Source: Caldilineaceae bacterium (GTDB taxonomy: Bacteria; Chloroflexota; Anaerolineae; Caldilineales; Caldilineaceae). From it: a DNA stretch of 64,000 bases. Location: assembly GCA_958295845.1 (NCBI GenBank), contig OY282376.1, positions 4,973,022 to 5,037,021 on the forward strand, in the 5' to 3' direction. Under the pieces are notes generated by a model. It was not told where the DNA came from. It saw only the letters and a list, made by a program, of their open reading frames with translations, and did no database searches. The number at the start of each line of letters is the position of its first letter. Positions within the stretch are counted from its first letter, which is position 1. Positions 40,716-50,465 of the stretch are shown here, in pieces. The position numbers and the translations under genes are program-made.

Positions 40716-43085
40716 TCAGTGGAAGTCGTCGTCTGAGTGCGGCGGCGCGGCGGCGAATTTGCCGCTGGTGGTCGTCGAGCTGTAGGTGCCGGCCACGCCA
40801 GGGTCGATCTCGACTTCGGCGACCTCGCGGCCGGCTGCGTTCGTGCCGCACCAGGCTGAGATGTAGCTGCTGCCGCTCAGGGTGGTGAAACTGAGGCTTT
40901 TGGAGATCGCGCTCAAGGCGGTAACGGCCTGGTCCAGAGAGATATAGACGTTTGAGCCTGTGTCGGCGCGGTGATAGAGATTGTAGAACTGTGCGCAGGC
41001 GATGGCATCGAGCCAGCTGACCTCGAGTACGACACCGCCGGCGGAGGGGATCGACAGATCGACGGTGATTGAACTGGTCAGCTGTTCAGCTGCCGGCGTC
41101 GGGGGATCGGCCACTGTGATCTGAATCAACCCCGTGAGCGAGCCGCCTGCTACCTTGGTGAAGTCGCGGTAGATCCAGGCCGGTTGGACGACGTTGGCCA
41201 GTTCGACGCGGTACCAGTCTCCCTGGATATCGATGCCGGTGATTTTGGCCCATGTTCCCTGAGGAATGGTCGCGAGAATGTCGTAGGCGAGGCCTGGTCC
41301 GGCGCGGGCATTGAGCAGGGCGGGTAGGGTGATCGCGGCCGGCAGCAGCGCCAGCTCGTCCTCGGTTACCCGTTTGACGCCGGCCAGGGAGCCGACGACG
41401 GTGGTGAGGTCCTGATAGACCCAGACGAGTGTGTCGAGCCCTTCCAACTCGATCTGGAACCAGTCGTCGTTGGGGTCGATGCCGTAGATGCGTCCTTGGG
41501 TGCCCTTGGGTACGACGCGGACGACGTCGTAGTCGAGGCCGGGGCCGGTGCGCACGTTCATGGTGATGGGGACGGTGATGGCGAGCGGTACTGAGCCATT
41601 GGTGGCCGTGGGGGGCGTTCCGGTAATCTGCGCGATTTCTGCGGGCGTGTAACGTTTGACGCCGGCGAGTGAACCGATGAGGGTAGTCAGGTCCTGATAA
41701 ATCCAGGCCTGCCCGACGACGCCTTCGATCTCGACCTGATACCAGTCGTCGTCGGGGTCGAGGCCGATGATCCAGGCGCGCGTGCCGGCGGGCACGGTTG
41801 TGACGATGTCGCATTCCAGGCCCGGCCCGTTGCGCACGTTCATCTCGTCCGGCAGGGTGATCGCTATCGGATGTTGTGACTTCTGTTGCGACATTTGCGG
41901 CGTGAAGTCGCCGACAGATGACTTGACCTGGTTGTTGCCGTTGCCCTGGCCTCCGTTGCCCTGGCCTCCGTTGCCCTGGCCTCCATTGCCCTGGCCTCCG
42001 TTGCCCTGGCCTCCATTGCCCTGGCCTTCGTTGCCCTGGCCTCCATTGCCCTGGCCTTCGTTGCCCTGGCCTCCATTGCCCTGGCCTTCGTTGCCCTGGC
42101 CTCCATTGCCATCAACTGTCGGCGTTGCCGTCGGTGTCAGGGTTGGCAGCAGCGGATCGCGGGTTGACGTTGCTGTCGGGGTCAGGGTCGGCAGCAGTGG
42201 ATCGCGGGTTGACGTTGCTGTCGGTGTCAGGGTTGGCAGCAGCGGATCGCGGGTCGGTGTTGGTGTCGCGGTCGGTGGCGGTGGCTGCTGCGTATCGCGG
42301 GTCGGCGTTGGTGTCGCGGTCGGTGGCGGTGGCTGCTGCGTATCGCGGGTCGGTGTTGGCGTCGCGGTTGGTGCGTTCGGATCGCGGGTCAGCGTCGGCG
42401 TCGCGGTGGGTGGCGGCGGCTGCAGTGTATCGAGGGTCGGTGTTGGCGTTGGTGTGTGTGGCGGGGGTGGTTGTGGCCGGGGTGTATAGGTCGGTGTGGC
42501 CGTCGCCGACCCTGCCTCGACTCTGAAGTCTTTGGTATTGGTGGCTGCTACGGGTTTTAGAAAGGGGGCCGGGGTATTGGGGTCATCGTCACCAGTGGAA
42601 CCCATCAGGATAACCTTCAGCGTGTATTCACCCGGAGGGCAGTCCGGGGGGACTTGGTTATGGCTGAAACCGATGACCCTGGAGTTACCGGTGCGCGGCG
42701 AAAAACTGCGGTCGTTACCAAAATCTGATCCTTCGTATTGTTCTACGCGATTGTCGGGGTTTGTTGTGTCTGCATTGCGCGGGTACACCTCGCTGCGATG
42801 AAAGCAGGCACGCTGGTCGCCGAAATCGATAAAGGAGAGATCGGCTTCACAGGTTACGCTCTGGATATTGCCGAAAGTATATTGTGCAAAGAGTTGGTCT
42901 CCCTGTACCATCCGCCCTTCGCCGGAGGCAAAGGATGAAGAGAAGCGAATTGTTATCGATGGGCTCTGGGCGTAGGCGATCTGGGCTCCGGGTGCGGAGA
43001 TTGCGGCCAGGGCAACAAGCAACAGTACGCCCACCCCGACCAGGGAGACGATTGTCAGCTTGGTTTGCATTCGCAATGTTTTCAC
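40716..43085 (-). CDS. Exported multi-SH3 protein, family member 4
   Basis: A 789-aa exported protein: signal anchor IVSLVGVGVLLLVALAAI, a Cys domain (VTCEADLSF, ACFHRSEVYPR, FGNDRSFSPRTGNSRVIGF, DCPPGEYTLKVILMGS), Thr/Pro linker with three RDPLLPTLTPTATST repeats, a GGQGNEGQGN tract, three SH3 domains and a C-terminal FN3-like domain with SITVDLSIPSAGGVVLEVSW and YISAWCGT. The start is uncertain: GTG at 43,085 is taken because GATGTG aligns with GATCATG of gene 6, but TTG at 43,076 and ATG at 43,070 are also possible. Its SH3 domains resemble domains 1, 3 and 4 of genes 5 and 6, so one repeat was lost or gained. Confidence 0.82.
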   Translation of the reverse strand: MKTLRMQTKLTIVSLVGVGVLLLVALAAISAPGAQIAYAQSPSITIRFSSSFASGEGRMVQGDQLFAQYTFGNIQSVTCEADLSFIDFGDQRACFHRSEVYPRNADTTNPDNRVEQYEGSDFGNDRSFSPRTGNSRVIGFSHNQVPPDCPPGEYTLKVILMGSTGDDDPNTPAPFLKPVAATNTKDFRVEAGSATATPTYTPRPQPPPPHTPTPTPTLDTLQPPPPTATPTLTRDPNAPTATPTPTRDTQQPPPPTATPTPTRDTQQPPPPTATPTPTRDPLLPTLTPTATSTRDPLLPTLTPTATSTRDPLLPTLTPTATPTVDGNGGQGNEGQGNGGQGNEGQGNGGQGNEGQGNGGQGNGGQGNGGQGNGGQGNGGQGNGNNQVKSSVGDFTPQMSQQKSQHPIAITLPDEMNVRNGPGLECDIVTTVPAGTRAWIIGLDPDDDWYQVEIEGVVGQAWIYQDLTTLIGSLAGVKRYTPAEIAQITGTPPTATNGSVPLAITVPITMNVRTGPGLDYDVVRVVPKGTQGRIYGIDPNDDWFQIELEGLDTLVWVYQDLTTVVGSLAGVKRVTEDELALLPAAITLPALLNARAGPGLAYDILATIPQGTWAKITGIDIQGDWYRVELANVVQPAWIYRDFTKVAGGSLTGLIQITVADPPTPAAEQLTSSITVDLSIPSAGGVVLEVSWLDAIACAQFYNLYHRADTGSNVYISLDQAVTALSAISKSLSFTTLSGSSYISAWCGTNAAGREVAEVEIDPGVAGTYSSTTTSGKFAAAPPHSDDDFH
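41935..42112. repeat. Gln/Gly/Asn-coding 18-bp minisatellite
   Basis: Tandem TTGCCCTGGCCTCC(A/G) units, some with TTCG, inside SH3 gene 4 encode GGQGN and EGQGN on the minus strand. A 60-bp repeat (42,130-42,260) next to it encodes RDPLLPTLTPTATST. Confidence 0.9.
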
Positions 43086-43093
43086 ATCTTTTA

Positions 43094-43166
43094 CCGGCAA
43101 ACTTTCCTGCAGAGCGCGTAAGGCGCGAACATTTTCATGGGATCCAGCCGACGGCCTGTTCACCGA
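43094..43166 (-). promoter_or_regulatory. Structured leader of SH3 gene 4
   Basis: On the minus strand, UCGGUGAA (43,166-43,159) can pair with UUUGCCGG (43,101-43,094) through Watson-Crick and wobble pairs, enclosing 57 nt that contain GCAGGAAAG near the 3' arm. It is the same architecture as the leaders of genes 5 and 6, and lies directly upstream of the start codon. Confidence 0.55.
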
Positions 43167-44171
43167 AAGTGGGGCAGTTTCGGGGCAGGTTGCCGCTGGC
43201 GCAGGGTTATATAGGACCCTGCTGGCGGCCTGGTGAAGCGATGATCGGCGGATCGCGATGCTAAGTGTGCGTTATGTGATTGTCGGATTAAACGGGAGCG
43301 GGAAAATGAGCCGCTCGAATTAAAGAACGGGTAGGGCGGGTGCCGGCGATAAGAATGAAACCGGAGGTACGCCTACTGGTTCATAGGGGCTGTAGTTCGG
43401 AGTCGTGAATTTGCCTTGTCCGTACTCGCGCGGTCGTACTTGGGGGGGACCGTCTGCGAGCAGCATAGGGCCCTTATCGGGCGCTGACGACGGCGGCACC
43501 TGGACCGGATGCAGTCATGCTGCAAAGGTCGCTTTGTCAAACTCTCAAACCAAAAGAAGCATATGATGAAAATGAACACCTGCCTCACGACGCGAGGGCC
43601 AGGGTAAGAATCGTAGAACGGCACATCATTACTGTCAAGCTTTTGTACATTTCTCATGGCGTCGACATTTGCAGAGGGCGCGACGGGATCCGAGGTCAGA
43701 TTGGCGGCGGCGGAAGGCCGTTTTCCAGTGTAGTGGGCTGGAATGTCGGGTGGGGCGCGCAGGCTTCGGGCATTTCAGCCGGCGCGTCAGCGTGGGTGCC
43801 AGAGAAGACGTCCGTATACATCATTGGTAGATCGTAGTAGCATCATTGATCATTAGTATGAATGCCTCTCTTTTTGACCGATTCAGGCCTTCAGAAAGTG
43901 GACCGATTCTGGTTCCATGGGTCTCGCTTTTCCGGTTGAAAGGGGGAACTGCAGTGGGCAGTGGGCAATGATCAGTGGTCAGTGACTGCGGCGATTGATT
44001 GGGGATGGATGTGAAGAGAATTGAGGAGAGCGCGGCATCTTTGCTCGCCTGATAGAGGGTTGCGGATTAACTGTGGGTGAGTTGTCACTGGGGGTCGAAG
44101 GCGTGTTGGAAGGGGCAACATTCAGAGGGGGAGAGAAACAGGGCGATAGTGAGAATGCATACAACCAATTT

Positions 44172-44206
44172 AAGAGGCCCCCGCTGTCGCCGTTGACAAC
44201 GAGGGC
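44172..44206 (-). terminator. Terminator of SH3 gene 5
   Basis: On the minus strand GGCCCTCGTTGTC pairs imperfectly with GACAGCGGGGGCC, followed by TCTTAAATTGGTT. It lies 60 nt after the SH3 gene 5 stop. The 1.2-kb gap between genes 4 and 5 otherwise shows no supported ORF. Confidence 0.6.
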
Positions 44207-44266
44207 CTTCTGGTATGCACTCGCATCGTCGCGAGCGCAGATTGCTGTTCAGTTTGGACGGCGCGT

Positions 44267-46819
44267 TCAGCGCGAGCCGTCGGTTGTGTCGGGCACGGTT
44301 GCGAGGCCGCCGCTGGTCGTCGTTGAGCTGTAGGTGCCGGCTACGCCAGGATCGATCTCGACTTCGGCGACCTCGCGGCCCCCGGCCATCGTCCCGCACC
44401 AGGCTGAGATGTAGCTGTTGCCGCTGAGTGTGCTGAAGCTGAGGCTCTTCGAATTCACGCTTGAGGCGGTGGCGGCCTGGTCGAGTGAGGTGTAGGTGGT
44501 CGTGTCGGTGCTGGCGCGGTGGTAGAGAGCGTAGAGCTGCGCACAGCCGCTGGTATCAACCCAGCTGACTTCCATGTCGACCCCGCCGACCGGGGGCAGT
44601 GACAGGTCGACCGTGATCGAGCTGGTCAACTGCCCTAACGTCGGCGACGACGTCCCTCCCAACGCAAGCTGGATCAGTCCAGAAAGCGAGCCACCGGCTA
44701 CCTTGGTGTAGTCGCGGAAGATCCAGGCCGGTTGGTCGAGGTCGGCCAGCTCCACTCGGTACCATTCGCCCAGCGTATCGATGCCGGTGATCTTGGTCCA
44801 TGTGCCCTGCGGTATGGTCGCCAGGATGTCGTAGGTCAGGCCCGGTCCGGCGCGGGCGTTGAGGAGGGCAGGTTGCGTAATGGCGGCGGGCAGCAGCGCC
44901 AACTCGGCTTCGGTCACCCATTTGACGCCGGCCAGCGAGCCGATCACCGTCGTCAGATCCTGGTAGACCCAGACGAGCGTGTCCAGCCCTTCGAGCTCGA
45001 TCTGGAACCAGTCGTTGTTCGGGTCGATGCCGAAGATGCGGCCCTGTGTGTCCTTGGGCACGATACCGACGACGTCATAGAGCAGGCCGGGGCCGGTGCG
45101 CACGTTCATGGTGATGGGCACGGTGATGGCCAGCGGCACTGAGCCGTCGGCGCCCGGCGTTCCCAGCAGCTGCGCGATCTCTTGCAGGGTGTACAGTTTG
45201 ACGCCGGCCAGCGAGCCGATCACGGTGGTCAGGTCCTGGTAGACCCAGACGCGCGTTTCGAACCCTTCCAGCTCAATATGGAACCAGTCGTCGTTCGGGT
45301 CAATGCCGTAGATATAGCCCTGCGTGCCCGCGGGGACGGTGCTGACGATGTTGTAGGTAAGGCCGGGGCCGGTGCGCACATTCATCAGCTCCGGAACGGT
45401 GATGGCCAGCGGCGCGGTGCCGTCTCCGGTCGGCGTGCCGGTTGTCAGCTGTGTTATCTCGAGGGCTGTGTACTGTTTGACGCCTACCAGCGAACCGACC
45501 AGTGTCGTCAGGTCCTGGTAGATCCAGACCTGGCCTTCGACGCCGTCGATCTCGACCTGGTACCAGTCATCGTTGGGGTCGGTGCCGACGATGGTGCCTT
45601 GTGTGCCGGCGGGCACGGTGGTGACGATATCGTAGGTGAGGCCGGGGCCGGTACGCACGTTCATGATTTCGGGGATGGTGATGGCCAGCGGCGTCTGGGA
45701 CTGCTGTTGCGATGACGGCAAGGGCGTCGGGTAGCTGATGAAGGACTGGACGTTGACGCCGCCCTGCTTGTTGCCACCTTGATTGTTGCCGCCCTGGTTG
45801 TCGCTGCGACCCTGGTTGTTGTTGCCTTGATTGCCGCCGTTGTTGCCCGGCTGGTTGTTCTGCTGGTTGCCTTGGTTGCCACCGTTGTTGCCCTGGCCGT
45901 TGCCGTCAACTGTAGGTGTCGCTGTCGGCGTCGCGGTTGGGTTGTCACTGTTGCCCTGATTGCCACCATTGCCGTCAACTGTAGGCGTCGCGGTCGGTGT
46001 CGCGGTTGGGTTGTCACCGTTGCCCTGATTGCCACTGTTGCCGCCGCCGTCCTGTGTTGCCGTGGCCGTCGGAGTGGCGGTGGCATCCTGTGGCGGCTCC
46101 AACTGCGGAATCAATGATTGATCTTGCGACTCACCGTCGGTAGTGGCCGTCGGTGTGGCGGTGGCCGGTGGCAGTGTTGCAGTCGGCGTCGCGGTGACCG
46201 GTGGTGGCGTTGCTGTGGCTGGCGGCGGTGGTGGGGGAGGCGGTGGCCTATACGGTTGCCGCGTGTTGGTGGGTGTGGCGGTTGGTGGGCTTGGGATGAC
46301 TTCGAAGTAGGCGGATTCGGTCTGAGTGACTCCAGTGTTGCCCTTGTCAGAACCCGCCAAGGTGACTTTCAGCTCGTATTTGCCCACCGGGCAACTCGAA
46401 GAAATCCGGTTGCTGCCGAAGCGAATTATTCTCGGATTTGCCCCACTTTGTGAGAAAGAACGCCACGGGGCCGGCGAACCAAAACTTGATGTTTGGCACT
46501 GCGTAGCTTTGCCACCAGGAGTGTCACCTCGTGGCAGCACTTTGCTCATGTAGTAACAGGGGTCATCGAACGTTGTACTATGGGGGCCCCCGACATTCTC
46601 ATCGCACGTTAGACTGTCGACATTGCTGAAGGTGTACTGGGCAAAGAGTTGCCCGCCTTGGGTCATTTGCGCTTCGGATGCGGACCATGCGATTGTCACC
46701 GACGGACTTTGTGCATGGGCGATCTGCGGCCGGGGCGCGATGATGACGGCCAGGAGGATAAGTAACAGTGCGCCAGTCCCAACCAGGTAGATGATCGACA
46801 GCTTGGTTCGCATTCGCAT
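44267..46819 (-). CDS. Exported multi-SH3 protein, family member 5
   Basis: An 850-aa exported protein: signal anchor IIYLVGTGALLLILLAVII, a Cys domain (LTCDENVGG, DPCYYMSKV, QCQTSSFGSPAPWRSFSQSG, SCPVGKYELKVTLAGS), Thr/Pro-Ala linker, an Asn/Gly/Gln-rich tract (GGNQGNQQNNQPGNNGGNQG), four SH3 domains (NVRTGPGLTYDIVTTVPAGT and variants) and an FN3-like C-terminal domain with two Cys. It is nearly identical to gene 6 over the C-terminal half. AAGGAAAG precedes the ATG at 46,819. Ligand unknown; export and surface binding inferred. Confidence 0.87.
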   Translation of the reverse strand: MRMRTKLSIIYLVGTGALLLILLAVIIAPRPQIAHAQSPSVTIAWSASEAQMTQGGQLFAQYTFSNVDSLTCDENVGGPHSTTFDDPCYYMSKVLPRGDTPGGKATQCQTSSFGSPAPWRSFSQSGANPRIIRFGSNRISSSCPVGKYELKVTLAGSDKGNTGVTQTESAYFEVIPSPPTATPTNTRQPYRPPPPPPPPPATATPPPVTATPTATLPPATATPTATTDGESQDQSLIPQLEPPQDATATPTATATQDGGGNSGNQGNGDNPTATPTATPTVDGNGGNQGNSDNPTATPTATPTVDGNGQGNNGGNQGNQQNNQPGNNGGNQGNNNQGRSDNQGGNNQGGNKQGGVNVQSFISYPTPLPSSQQQSQTPLAITIPEIMNVRTGPGLTYDIVTTVPAGTQGTIVGTDPNDDWYQVEIDGVEGQVWIYQDLTTLVGSLVGVKQYTALEITQLTTGTPTGDGTAPLAITVPELMNVRTGPGLTYNIVSTVPAGTQGYIYGIDPNDDWFHIELEGFETRVWVYQDLTTVIGSLAGVKLYTLQEIAQLLGTPGADGSVPLAITVPITMNVRTGPGLLYDVVGIVPKDTQGRIFGIDPNNDWFQIELEGLDTLVWVYQDLTTVIGSLAGVKWVTEAELALLPAAITQPALLNARAGPGLTYDILATIPQGTWTKITGIDTLGEWYRVELADLDQPAWIFRDYTKVAGGSLSGLIQLALGGTSSPTLGQLTSSITVDLSLPPVGGVDMEVSWVDTSGCAQLYALYHRASTDTTTYTSLDQAATASSVNSKSLSFSTLSGNSYISAWCGTMAGGREVAEVEIDPGVAGTYSSTTTSGGLATVPDTTDGSR

Positions 46820-46838
46820 TTATCTTTCCTTCTATCCT

Positions 46839-46914
46839 ATCGGCGAGCTTTCCTGCCATAAGGCATAAGTCGTGAACAATTCCATGCAGTCCTGCAGACG
46901 GAGAGTTCGCCGAT
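46839..46914 (-). promoter_or_regulatory. Structured leader of SH3 gene 5
   Basis: On the minus strand AUCGGCGA (46,914-46,907) pairs perfectly with UCGCCGAU (46,846-46,839), enclosing 60 nt that include GACTTATGCCTTATGGCAGG. The 3' arm ends about 20 nt before the start codon and just before the AAGGAAAG ribosome site. Confidence 0.7.
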
Positions 46915-47709
46915 GGTGGAGGCAGAGACAGAAAGATCTGCACTGCGAAACCCGTGCATCGCGGCCGGTTATGTAGTTGTCAGATGATTAGGGGAGCGGG
47001 AAGAAAAGCCGCTCGAATGAAACAGCGGGTTGGGCGCGTTCCGGCGATAAGAATGGGAACGGAGGCGCGCCGTGTGCGTTAGAGAGGATGTGGACAGGTG
47101 TCGTGCATCCACCTCAATCCGCACTCGCGTGGGGGCGTTTCCTGGAGGCCGATTTTATGCAGTGGCTACACGCGCGTGTACGCCGATGATGACGCTGTCC
47201 GCGTTGCATGCAGTCATACCGCTGCGACCGCCTTTCTGCGTTGTCGAACCGATAAGAATAATAAAAACAGGTCCCTGCGACGCGCGCGAAGGGATCCTGA
47301 TCGTAGATCGGTGTTGGCGCCGCTGTCAAGACTTAGCTCAGGATTTCGGGCGCTAATGTGCTGCGGGATCGGGGTGGGATCAGAGCGCTGAATCGGGCCC
47401 TTGGAGGCCAATATTCCAGTGTAATGGAGTGGTGGAGCGTCGAAATTGCGTAGGGATGGGGTAAAGAAGGCGGCGCGTCAGCGTCCGCGCAGCAGAGGAG
47501 GTCCGTCAGTATCGTAGATGGATCGTAGACAGATCGTTGATCACTTTTGCGCGCGACTTCGTCCCCGCCCTATCCATTCGGATTCTGCGGGGAGACAGAC
47601 GCCTTATACGGGGCGCGAGTAGAGCTGGTTTATCGCGCCCAGCGGGGGTTTGCTGGTTTGCGCTGGCATCATTGCGAGCGCAGATGGCTGTTCAGTTCGG
47701 AATGACGGC

Positions 47710-50370
47710 TCAGCGCGAGCCGTCGCCTGTGTCGGGCACGGTTGCGAGCCCGCCGCTGGTCGTCGTGGAGCTGTAGGTGCCGGCGACGCCGGGATCGATC
47801 TCGACTTCGGCGACCTCGCGGCCTCCGGCCATCGTCCCGCACCAGGCTGAGATGTAGCTGTTGCCGCTGAGGGTGCTGAAGCTGAGGCTCTTCGAATTCA
47901 CGCTTGAGGCGGTGGCGGCCTGGTCGAGTGAGGTGTAGGTGGTCGTGTCGGTGTTGGCGCGGTGGTAGAGGCTGTAGAGCTGGGCACAGGCGCTGGTATC
48001 AACCCAGCTGACTTCCATGTCGACCCCGCCGGCCGGCGGCAGTGACAGGTCGACCGTGATCGAGCTGGTCAACTGCCCTAACGTCGGCGACGACGTCCCT
48101 CCCAACGCAAGCTGGATCAGTCCAGAAAGCGAGCCACCGGCTACCTTGGTGTAGTCGCGGAAGATCCAGGCCGGTTGGTCGAGGTCGGCCAGCTCCACTC
48201 GGTACCATTCGCCCAGCGTATCGATGCCGGTGATCTTGGTCCATGTGCCCTGCGGTATGGTCGCCAGGATGTCGTAGGTCAGGCCCGGTCCGGCGCGGGC
48301 GTTGAGGAGGGCAGGTTGCGTAATGGCGGCGGGCAGCAGCGCCAACTCGGCTTCGGTCACCCATTTGACGCCGGCCAGCGAGCCGATCACCGTCGTCAGA
48401 TCCTGGTAGACCCAGACGAGCGTGTCCAGCCCTTCGAGCTCGATCTGGAACCAGTCGTTGTTCGGGTCGATGCCGAAGATGCGGCCCTGTGTGTCCTTGG
48501 GCACGATACCGACGACGTCATAGAGCAGGCCGGGGCCGGTGCGCACGTTCATGGTGATGGGCACGGTGATGGCCAGCGGCACTGAGCCGTCGGCGCCCGG
48601 CGTTCCCAGCAGCTGCGCGATCTCTTGCAGGGTGTACAGTTTGACGCCGGCCAGCGAGCCGATCACGGTGGTCAGGTCCTGGTAGACCCAGACGCGCGTT
48701 TCGAACCCTTCCAGCTCAATATGGAACCAGTCGTCGTTCGGGTCAATGCCGTAGATATAGCCCTGCGTGCCCGCGGGGACGGTGCTGACGATGTTGTAGG
48801 TAAGGCCGGGGCCGGTGCGCACGTTCATCAGCTCCGGTATGGTGATGGCCAGGGGCGCGGTTCCGTCGGTGGACGGCTTGCCGGTCGTCAGCTGCGTTAT
48901 CTCGAGGGCGGTGTACTGTTTGACGCCCACCAGCGAACCGACCAGCGATGTCAGATCCTGGTAGATCCAGACCTGGCCTTCGATGCCGTCGATCTCGACC
49001 TGGTACCAGTCGTCGTTGGGGTCGGTGCCGACGATGGTGCCTTGTGTGCCGGCGGGCACGGTGGTGACGATGTCGTAGGTGAGGCCGGGGCCGGTGCGTA
49101 CGTTCATGATTTCGGGGATGGTGATGGCGAGGGGCGTCTGGGACTGCTGTTGCGATGACGGTAGGGGCGTCGGGTAGCTGATGAAGGACTGGACGTTGAC
49201 GCCGCCCTGCTTGTTGCCACCTTGATTGTTGCCACCTTGATTGTTGCCGCCCTGGTTGTCGCTGCGGCCCTGGTTGTTGTTGCCTTGATTGCCGCCGTTG
49301 TTGCCCGGCTGGTTGTTCTGCTGGTTGCCTTGGTTGCCACCGTTGTTGCCCTGGCCGTTGCCGTCAACTGTAGGTGTCGCTGTAGGTGTCGCTGTCGGCG
49401 TCGCGGTTGGGTTGTCACCGTTGCCCTGATTGCCACCATTGCCGTCAGCGGTCGGTGTCGCGGTCGATGTCGCGGTTGGGTTGTCACCGTTGCCCTGATT
49501 GCCACTGTTGCCGCCGCTGTCCTGTGTTGCCGTGACCGTCGGTGTGGCGGTGGCATCCTGTGGCGGCTCCAACTGCGGAATCAGTGGTTGATCTTGCGAC
49601 TCACCCTCGGTTGTGGCCGTCGGGGTTGCGGTAGGCTCATTCGGAGCGATGGTCGGCGTGGCCGTTGGGGTCGCGGTCGGCAGGTTGTTGTCGTCCTGTG
49701 GTGGCTGTAGTGGCTGCTGCGTATCGCTGGTCGGTGTGGCCGTCGGTGTCGCGGTCGGCTGAAGTTGTTGGGGCGGCTGTTGCTGTTGTGGTGGTTGTGT
49801 TCGCGGCCGCGGCGTGGACGTCGGCGTACGGGTCGGTGTATTGGTAACTATGGGTGTCGGTTCTGGCGTCACGTTGACGCCAAAGTACTCGATTGCGGAG
49901 GCCACTTCCACTTTGTTGGAACCCATCAGGATGGCCTTCAGAATATATTGTCGCTCTGTCGGACAACTAGAGGGAAGCGTATTGAAATCTTGTACATAAC
50001 TAATTCCCTCGCCTTTCGAAAAGCTGCGAGGCCCGCCAAACCCCTGTTCACATTCAGAGGCGCGATTATTGGTGTCACGATAATATATCTCGGTGAGATG
50101 GTAACAGGGGTCAGGGAAATCTACACTGTGTTCGTTCCCATCGTTCGCATCGCACGTAATACTTTGAAAATTCCTGAAGGTGTATCGCGCCAAGGGCTGG
50201 CCCGGTGACGCCTTCCCAAAGGCGTGATTCAGTTCAATTTGCACCGTCGGTTGGGGATTCTGGGCGTAGGCGATCTGCGGCGGGGGCGCGAGGATAACGG
50301 CCAGAGCAGCGATCAACAGTGCGCCCAGCCCGACTACGGTGACGATCAAGAGTTTAGTTTGCATTTGCAT
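47710..50370 (-). CDS. Exported multi-SH3 protein, family member 6
   Basis: An 886-aa exported protein: signal anchor IVTVVGLGALLIAALAVIL, a Cys domain (ITCDANDGNEHSVDFPDPCY, CEQGFGGPRSFSKGEG, SCPTERQYILKAILMGS), a Thr/Pro linker longer than in gene 5, the same Asn/Gly/Gln tract, four SH3 domains and the FN3-like C-terminus. The ATG at 50,370 is set by AAAGG and by alignment with gene 5; the frame continues 38 codons upstream through the structured leader and that part is not coding. Stop codons of genes 5 and 6 are exactly 3,443 bp apart, reflecting a tandem duplication. Confidence 0.87.
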   Translation of the reverse strand: MQMQTKLLIVTVVGLGALLIAALAVILAPPPQIAYAQNPQPTVQIELNHAFGKASPGQPLARYTFRNFQSITCDANDGNEHSVDFPDPCYHLTEIYYRDTNNRASECEQGFGGPRSFSKGEGISYVQDFNTLPSSCPTERQYILKAILMGSNKVEVASAIEYFGVNVTPEPTPIVTNTPTRTPTSTPRPRTQPPQQQQPPQQLQPTATPTATPTSDTQQPLQPPQDDNNLPTATPTATPTIAPNEPTATPTATTEGESQDQPLIPQLEPPQDATATPTVTATQDSGGNSGNQGNGDNPTATSTATPTADGNGGNQGNGDNPTATPTATPTATPTVDGNGQGNNGGNQGNQQNNQPGNNGGNQGNNNQGRSDNQGGNNQGGNNQGGNKQGGVNVQSFISYPTPLPSSQQQSQTPLAITIPEIMNVRTGPGLTYDIVTTVPAGTQGTIVGTDPNDDWYQVEIDGIEGQVWIYQDLTSLVGSLVGVKQYTALEITQLTTGKPSTDGTAPLAITIPELMNVRTGPGLTYNIVSTVPAGTQGYIYGIDPNDDWFHIELEGFETRVWVYQDLTTVIGSLAGVKLYTLQEIAQLLGTPGADGSVPLAITVPITMNVRTGPGLLYDVVGIVPKDTQGRIFGIDPNNDWFQIELEGLDTLVWVYQDLTTVIGSLAGVKWVTEAELALLPAAITQPALLNARAGPGLTYDILATIPQGTWTKITGIDTLGEWYRVELADLDQPAWIFRDYTKVAGGSLSGLIQLALGGTSSPTLGQLTSSITVDLSLPPAGGVDMEVSWVDTSACAQLYSLYHRANTDTTTYTSLDQAATASSVNSKSLSFSTLSGNSYISAWCGTMAGGREVAEVEIDPGVAGTYSSTTTSGGLATVPDTGDGSR

Positions 50371-50387
50371 GATCTTTGCCTTTCTCC

Positions 50388-50465
50388 TTTCGGCGATCTT
50401 TCCTGCCATAAGGCATAAGTCGTAAACAATTCCAGTCAGTACTGCTGATGGATCGTTCGCCGAAA
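50388..50465 (-). promoter_or_regulatory. Structured leader of SH3 gene 6
   Basis: On the minus strand UUUCGGCGA (50,465-50,457) pairs perfectly with UCGCCGAAA (50,396-50,388), again enclosing 60 nt. Relative to gene 5, the second closing pair changes from A-U to U-A, a compensatory change. The 3' arm runs into AAAGGAG, so stem formation could mask or expose a ribosome site. Confidence 0.7.

Noticed and set aside
43094..50465. SH3 gene leaders as c-di-GMP (GEMM) riboswitches
   Set aside because: The expected conserved GCAAACC and GACGCAAAG cores are absent, so no known riboswitch could be assigned.
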